The translations under genes and the position numbers were made by a program. DNA of 63,856 nucleotides, from contig DIZF01000089.1 in assembly GCA_002427815.1 (NCBI GenBank), positions 25,052 to 88,907 on the forward strand. Reading direction: 5' to 3'. The stretch's first letter is position 1, and each line of letters starts with the position of its first letter. The DNA comes from Ramlibacter tataouinensis. Its GTDB lineage: Bacteria; Pseudomonadota; Gammaproteobacteria; Burkholderiales; Burkholderiaceae_C. Positions 59,300 through 63,856 of this stretch are shown one piece after another. A model generated the notes under the pieces. The model was not told the origin of the DNA, ran no database searches, and was given only the letters and a program-made list of their open reading frames with translations.

Positions 59300-60520
59300 A
59301 TGAACGACTTGGCCGGCAAACACATCGTCCTGGGACTGTCGGGGGGGATCGCCTGCTACAAGGCCGCCGAGCTGTGTCGCGCCCTGATCAAGGAAGGCGC
59401 GACGGTCCAGGTGGTGATGACCGAGGCCGCGGCGCAATTCATCACGCCCGTCACGATGCAGGCCCTGTCGAACCGCCCGGTGTACACATCGCAGTGGGAC
59501 AGCCGCGAGCCGAACAACATGCCGCACATCAACCTGTCGCGCGGCGCCGACGCCATCCTGGTGGCGCCCTGCAGCGCCGACTTCATGGCCAAGCTGCTGC
59601 ACGGGCGAGCCGATGACCTTCTCAGCCTGATGTGCCTGGCGCGGCCCATCGAGAGCGTGCCGCTGCTGCTGGCGCCGGCCATGAACCGCGAAATGTGGGC
59701 CCATCCCGCGACCCAGCGCAACATGGCGCAGTTGAGCGCGGACGGCGCCCACATCCTGGGCGTGGGCTCGGGCTTCCAGGCCTGCGGCGAGACCGGGGAT
59801 GGCCGGATGCTGGAGCCGGCGGAACTGCTCGAGGACCTGATCGCATTATTCCAGCCGAAAGCTATGGCGGGCCAGCAGGTGCTGATCACGGCGGGCCCGA
59901 CCTTCGAGGCGATCGATCCGATCCGCGGTGTTACCAACCACTCCTCCGGGAAGATGGGCTTTGCGCTGGCGCGGGCAGCCCGGGAAGCGGGCGCTGATGT
60001 AACGTTGGTGGCCGGCCCGGTGAGCCTCGCGACACCGCGGGGCGTCCAGCGGATCGACGTGACGTCGGCGCAGCAGATGCTCGACGCAACGCTGGACCAG
60101 GTGCCCACGGCCAGCGTTTTCATCGCGACGGCGGCGGTGGCCGACTGGCGTCCCGCCGCGCCGAGCGAGCAGAAGATCAAGAAGGACGGCACCGGGCAGG
60201 TGCCGGCACTGACCCTGGTCGAAAACCCCGACATCCTGGCTACGGTGGCCCGCGGCGAACGTGCGGGCAGCGGGCGGCTGTTCTGCGTGGGCTTCGCCGC
60301 CGAGAGCCAGGACCTGGTGGCCCATGCGAAGGCCAAGCTGGCGCGCAAGGGCATCCCGCTGATCGTCGGCAACATCGGAGCCGAGGCTTTCGGGCGGGAC
60401 GACAACCAGCTGGTGCTGGTGGACCCGCACGGCGTGCAGGAACTGCCGCGCGCGTCCAAGCTCGACCTGGCGCGCCAGTTGATCGCCGAGATTGCCCGCC
60501 GGATGCGGACTCCTGCCTGA
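59300..60520 (+). CDS. coaBC: bifunctional phosphopantothenoylcysteine decarboxylase/phosphopantothenate-cysteine ligase
   Basis: This fused enzyme performs two steps of coenzyme A synthesis. The N-terminal flavoprotein half (about 1-190) has LGLSGGIACYKAAEL, the active-site His in MPHINLS, and the PAMNREMW substrate clamp. The C-terminal ligase half (about 195-405) has TAGPTFEAIDPIRGVTNHSSGKMG and IATAAVADWRP. The 406 residues fit the family. An upstream in-frame extension to 59219 is rejected, since it passes through the promoter. dut follows after 15 bases. Confidence 0.96.
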   Translation: MNDLAGKHIVLGLSGGIACYKAAELCRALIKEGATVQVVMTEAAAQFITPVTMQALSNRPVYTSQWDSREPNNMPHINLSRGADAILVAPCSADFMAKLLHGRADDLLSLMCLARPIESVPLLLAPAMNREMWAHPATQRNMAQLSADGAHILGVGSGFQACGETGDGRMLEPAELLEDLIALFQPKAMAGQQVLITAGPTFEAIDPIRGVTNHSSGKMGFALARAAREAGADVTLVAGPVSLATPRGVQRIDVTSAQQMLDATLDQVPTASVFIATAAVADWRPAAPSEQKIKKDGTGQVPALTLVENPDILATVARGERAGSGRLFCVGFAAESQDLVAHAKAKLARKGIPLIVGNIGAEAFGRDDNQLVLVDPHGVQELPRASKLDLARQLIAEIARRMRTPA

Positions 60521-60535
60521 CCCTTTACACAACCC

Positions 60536-60982
60536 ATGAAAATCGACGTCAAAGTGCTCGACGCCCGGCTGGCCGACCAGTTGCCAGCCTACGCGACCCC
60601 CGGCAGCGCGGGGCTGGACCTGCGCGCCTGCATCGACCAGCCGTTGACGCTGGAAGCGAATGCCTGGCGGCTGGTGCCCACCGGGATATCGATCTGGCTG
60701 AAGGATCCCGGCTACGCCGCACTGATCCTGCCGCGTTCGGGCCTGGGCCACAAGCACGGCATCGTGCTGGGCAACCTGGTGGGACTGATCGACAGCGACT
60801 ACCAGGGCCAGTTGATGGTGAGCGCCTGGAATCGAAGCGACACCGCTTTCACGGTGCAGCCGATGGACCGGCTGGCCCAACTCGTGATCGTGCCGGTGGT
60901 GCAGGCGGAATTCAACGTCGTCAGCGAGTTTCCCATGAGCCAGCGCGGTGAAGGCGGCTACGGCTCGACCGGCAAAGCCTGA
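60536..60982 (+). CDS. dut: dUTP diphosphatase
   Basis: Dut removes dUTP from the nucleotide pool and provides dUMP for thymidylate. The 148-residue homotrimeric enzyme shows all five motifs: AGLDLRAC, PRSGLG, GLIDSDYQG with the catalytic Asp, the RLAQLVIVPV strand, and the C-terminal RGEGGYGSTG arm. It follows coaBC closely, an arrangement found in many proteobacteria. Confidence 0.97.
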   Translation: MKIDVKVLDARLADQLPAYATPGSAGLDLRACIDQPLTLEANAWRLVPTGISIWLKDPGYAALILPRSGLGHKHGIVLGNLVGLIDSDYQGQLMVSAWNRSDTAFTVQPMDRLAQLVIVPVVQAEFNVVSEFPMSQRGEGGYGSTGKA

Positions 60983-61005
60983 GCTGGCGGCTCGGCGGCG
61001 ACAAC

Positions 61006-62058
61006 TCAGGGCAGGTTGGGGTTGAACGGTGCGGGAGCGGTGGCATCCGCAACGAAGCCGTCACCGGGATCGAGGTCGCCGCGCAGCGACGCGGTTGTCG
61101 ACGCGAAGGATCCTTTCAAGCTCGCCGGCCCCGACTCTTTCTCCGCCATTGCCAGGGGATAGCCGGCGGCCTTCGACGCCCGCCTGCGGTCCGTGGTGAT
61201 GGCGCCCACCACGTAAAGGGCTGCCAGGGCGCGCGCCAGCTGCACATCCGGCAATCGCGTGCGCTGCTCCAGCTCCTGGAACGTCGCGGGGGCCTGCGCA
61301 AGTTCGCGGGTCAATATCAGATGGGTGTCGGTCAGCAGCCGGTGCGGCAGTTGCGGCGGGGCGCGCCAGTAGATCAGGCCGGTGCGAAAGCGCGCAGGCA
61401 GCACATCGTGCGAGGTGCGCATGGCGTATTGCCACATGAGCTGCGGAAATCCGATACGCAGGAAGTGACTCGGAATTTCATCGGCAAACGCCGGCCGGCG
61501 CGCCCAGTTTGCGTCGGCCAGATCGACCGGATCCGCGATCGGCAGCACGCCGACTCCGCCACGGCTCACGACGGCTTGCAGCCTGCCTTTGGCGATGACA
61601 TGAAAGACGCCGCTGTTGAGGTCGAGATTCTGGTCGGCGATGTATGACGCCAGGCACAGCTGGACGGCCATCGGTCGCAGCCATCCGTCGAACCGGTCCA
61701 GCATGGCCTTGATGCTGGCGGGCGAATTGAGATGGAAAGTGTAGATCGACGAGCCCAGTCGACTGCTGGACAACGGCAGGGAAAAGGCGATGGGGCGATC
61801 TGCGTGGTCCAGGTTGAGACGAACCGGGCGCGCGTTGCTTGCAGCCGACCCAATTTGCAGCGACCCGTCGGTGAGCACCTCGATGCAGGAACCGTTCACG
61901 CACCAGGCGTCGGCCTGGCTGAGCCGGGTGACCTGCCAGCACATTCCCGAGTCCACGTTGGCCAGGGCCACCTCCAGCAATGAATGCTGAGCCGGTGCAA
62001 ACCCGACGATGCCCAGTCGCAAGACTGGAAGCTCCAGGGTCGTTCTATGTGAAGGCAC
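61006..62058 (-). CDS. unrecognised 350-residue protein
   Basis: I do not recognise this protein. It has no signal peptide or membrane helix. The first 230 residues are mixed alpha/beta with many short hydrophobic strands. A region near 240-300 (TRELAQAPATFQELEQRTRLPDVQLARALAALYVVGAITT) reads like a winged-helix or a helical repeat of a regulatory protein, and the tail is Pro/Ala-rich. The start is a GTG without a clear ribosome-binding site. Its divergence from cheW across a 222-base AT-rich region suggests a shared control. A signalling or regulatory role is a guess. Confidence 0.6.
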   Translation of the reverse strand: MPSHRTTLELPVLRLGIVGFAPAQHSLLEVALANVDSGMCWQVTRLSQADAWCVNGSCIEVLTDGSLQIGSAASNARPVRLNLDHADRPIAFSLPLSSSRLGSSIYTFHLNSPASIKAMLDRFDGWLRPMAVQLCLASYIADQNLDLNSGVFHVIAKGRLQAVVSRGGVGVLPIADPVDLADANWARRPAFADEIPSHFLRIGFPQLMWQYAMRTSHDVLPARFRTGLIYWRAPPQLPHRLLTDTHLILTRELAQAPATFQELEQRTRLPDVQLARALAALYVVGAITTDRRRASKAAGYPLAMAEKESGPASLKGSFASTTASLRGDLDPGDGFVADATAPAPFNPNLP

Positions 62059-62280
62059 TACAGCGCCTAAAGGTTACATAAAACACATATTGCATTGAAC
62101 TTCAAAATATATATGTAATGCATAAGACCTCAAAATGCGATGTCTTTCATTAAATTATGATCCAAATCAATTTTTCTGACGCTTTACCAGATATTTACGT
62201 GTAACTACCAATAACCACAGGAAGCAAGCGGCCCAGAGTTGCCCTGGTCATCAGTAGAACAGAAAGAGGGGCGGACGCCC
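62059..62280. promoter_or_regulatory. AT-rich divergent regulatory region of cheW
   Basis: This 222-base stretch is much richer in A and T than anything else in the window. It holds an inverted repeat TGCATT (62091-62096) with AATGCA (62117-62122), and ATGATCCAAATCAA at 62157-62170, which matches the FNR/Anr consensus TTGATnnnnATCAA at all but one position. No sigma-28 flagellar promoter was recognised. It should serve both the cheW operon and the divergent gene. Confidence 0.5.
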
Positions 62281-62796
62281 ATGCAGGAAGCACCGCTTGC
62301 CATATCCCGATCGGCAGTGGCTGAGAACAAGATCGAAGCGCCCGCGCGCGAGTTTCTGACTTTCAGGCTGGGCCTAGAAAGCTACGGTATCGAGATACTG
62401 AAAGTCCAGGAAATCCGGGGCTATGAAACGCCCACCTCGATTGCCAACGAACCGGAATTCATCAAGGGCGTCATCAATCTGCGGGGGATCATCGTTCCCG
62501 TCCTGGACCTGCGCATCAAGTTCCGGCTCAACCAGGCCGGCTACGACGAGTTCACGGTGGTGATCATCCTGAATGTGGCCGGGCGGGTGGTAGGGGTGGT
62601 GGTCGACGCGGTATCGGACGTTCTCACCCTCGCCGTCGACCGCATCCGGCCTACGCCGGAATTCGCGTCCGCCACCTTCGACGCCACGTACATCACAGGG
62701 CTCGCGACGGTCGATGACCGGATGCTGATCCTGCTGGACATCGAAAGACTCATGACCGGCGCCGACATGGCGCTGGTCGACGGAGCCGTTCATTAG
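62281..62796 (+). CDS. cheW: chemotaxis adaptor protein CheW
   Basis: CheW couples chemoreceptors to the kinase CheA. The 171-residue protein has the SH3-like double barrel: EFLTFRLGLESYGIEILKVQEIRGYE near residue 28, NEPEFIKGVINLRGIIVPVLDLRIKF near 60, and VVGVVVDAVSDVLTL near 105, ending in RMLILLDIERLM. The ATG at 62281 is taken as the start, with AGAGGGG some ten bases before it. The chemoreceptor gene follows after 86 bases. Confidence 0.93.
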   Translation: MQEAPLAISRSAVAENKIEAPAREFLTFRLGLESYGIEILKVQEIRGYETPTSIANEPEFIKGVINLRGIIVPVLDLRIKFRLNQAGYDEFTVVIILNVAGRVVGVVVDAVSDVLTLAVDRIRPTPEFASATFDATYITGLATVDDRMLILLDIERLMTGADMALVDGAVH

Positions 62797-62882
62797 CCAG
62801 ACCTTCGCCCGCCCACATATCCGTGTGGCAACAAAGAGTGGGAAGAGCGCAGGGACTATCCGATTCAATCAAGGAGAAGTGG

Positions 62883-63856
62883 GTGAAACAGTCCTTCGGC
62901 AGCCGGTTTTTTGGCGCGATCAGCATCGGGCAGCGCCTGGCCATCGCCTTCACGGTATTCATCGCGCTGCTGGTGCTGATGGCAGCGACAGGGGCCTGGC
63001 GACTGGCCGACCTCGGCACGGTTACGACGAAGATCGCGACCGACGACGTCCGCGTGCAGCGGCTTGTTTCGGACTGGTATGCCGAGACACGATCGAATGC
63101 GATTGTCGCGATGGTCATCACGCACAGCGACGATGCGGACCTGCAGCGGATACTGGCTCGGCAGTTCGATGCCGGCGCCAAACGCATTGCGGAGCAACGA
63201 AAACAGATCGAAGCGCTTTTGCAGAGCGCCGACCCGCAGGCAAAGGCACTGTATGAGAAGGTCAGTGCAAAGCGCAAAAGCTATGAGGACACCAGGGATC
63301 AAATCCTGGAGCGCAAGATGACTGGCCGGACCGACGAGGCCGTCAAACTCCTGGATACAGCCATGGTGCCCGCAATGGCCGCATACGAGGCTTCCGTTCA
63401 TGCGATGGTCGAACACTACGAAAAGGATGTCGAGAAAAGCGCGGTGACCGCTGCAACAAGCGCTGTGTCGGGGCGCAATCTTCTGATTGGCGTCTGTGCT
63501 GCGGGTGTATTGCTTGGAATTCTCTTTTCCTGGTGGATCACTTCCTCGATCACGGGGCCCATTCGCGAGGCGGTGTCGGTGGCGCAGGGGGTGGCCGGTG
63601 GCGACCTGACGGTGGATGTGCAAGTGCGGGGCAAGAACGAAACGGGGCAACTGTTGCAGGCGCTGTCGGACATGACGCAGAACCTGCGCGCCCTGGTGGG
63701 CGAAGTGGCTGCCGGCGCGCACACGGTCTCGGACACGAGTGCGCAGATCGCGCAGGGCAACGTGGACCTGTCGCAGCGCACGGAGGAGCAGGCCAGCACG
63801 CTGGAAGAGACGGCCAGCTCGATGGAGGAGTTGACCAGCACGGTGACGCAGAACGC
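62883..63856 (+). CDS. methyl-accepting chemotaxis protein, cut by the window end
   Basis: The first 324 residues of a transmembrane chemoreceptor are present. They begin with a GTG preceded by AAGGAGAA at 62871-62878. Helix one is about 19-38, followed by a four-helix periplasmic domain (residues about 39-190, rich in charged heptads), helix two about 200-222, a HAMP linker (SITGPIREAVSVAQGVAGGDLTVDV), and the start of the cytoplasmic signalling coiled coil, which breaks off after TEEQASTLEETASSMEELTSTV. The signalling hairpin and methylation region lie outside the window. It follows cheW closely and is likely cotranscribed. The ligand is unknown. Confidence 0.93.
   Translation, partial: MKQSFGSRFFGAISIGQRLAIAFTVFIALLVLMAATGAWRLADLGTVTTKIATDDVRVQRLVSDWYAETRSNAIVAMVITHSDDADLQRILARQFDAGAKRIAEQRKQIEALLQSADPQAKALYEKVSAKRKSYEDTRDQILERKMTGRTDEAVKLLDTAMVPAMAAYEASVHAMVEHYEKDVEKSAVTAATSAVSGRNLLIGVCAAGVLLGILFSWWITSSITGPIREAVSVAQGVAGGDLTVDVQVRGKNETGQLLQALSDMTQNLRALVGEVAAGAHTVSDTSAQIAQGNVDLSQRTEEQASTLEETASSMEELTSTVTQN

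Overview
This is 63.9 kb of high-GC DNA from a betaproteobacterium of the order Burkholderiales, most likely a Comamonadaceae relative such as Ramlibacter, Variovorax or Polaromonas. The clues are the gene order rpsO-pnp-quinone oxidoreductase-tpiA-secG-tRNA-Leu-nuoA-N, two Bug-type solute-binding proteins, DUF1178 and DUF3079 genes, and a pyrG-kdsA-eno-ftsB block. No rRNA, phage, insertion sequence or CRISPR array was seen. The content is mostly chromosomal core genes with a few accessory islands.

Layout: (1) 1-5215 holds rpsO, pnp, an oxidoreductase, tpiA and secG. (2) 5397-20298 holds tRNA-Leu(GAG) and all 14 genes of the NADH:quinone oxidoreductase (complex I), followed by a Nudix hydrolase and a DUF1178 gene. 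(3) 21491-28225 holds an ABC exporter divergent from a MarR-regulated EmrAB-type tripartite efflux operon. (4) 28308-31859 (minus) encodes a QseB/PmrA-like two-component system and a Do-type periplasmic protease. (5) 31934-38050 holds an ABC transporter of the AttE/AttG/AttH kind, whose ATPase is separated from the permease and lipocalin genes by two plus-strand metabolic genes. (6) 38047-42292 (minus) is miaA, an MFS pump, a hydrolase pseudogene and mutL. (7) 42364-48080 holds dedA, a Rieske oxygenase alpha/beta pair, amiC, tsaE, queG and a DUF3079 gene. (8) 48217-53037 holds an AEC carrier, two Bug proteins flanking xerD, and a DUF455 gene. (9) 53130-60982 holds a gamma-carbonic anhydrase gene, hslO, the minus-strand pyrG-kdsA-DUF1330-eno-ftsB operon, coaBC and dut. 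(10) 61006-63856 holds an unrecognised gene divergent from cheW and a chemoreceptor gene cut by the window end.

The most notable signal is regulatory. About a dozen first-in-transcript genes have a -10-like hexamer (TAnnnT) only 6-9 nt before the start codon and no Shine-Dalgarno sequence, which suggests widespread leaderless mRNAs. The marR promoter carries overlapping operator palindromes in its spacer. The response regulator and the protease both have direct CTTAA-type repeats upstream. A degenerate GC-rich repeat of about 70 bp occurs three times: twice inside the nuo operon, and once where it supplies the C-terminal codons of tsaE. Two gene remnants mark small deletions: an alpha/beta-hydrolase beside mutL and a P-loop ATPase beside ftsB. 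All function calls come from reading motifs by eye, without database searches.
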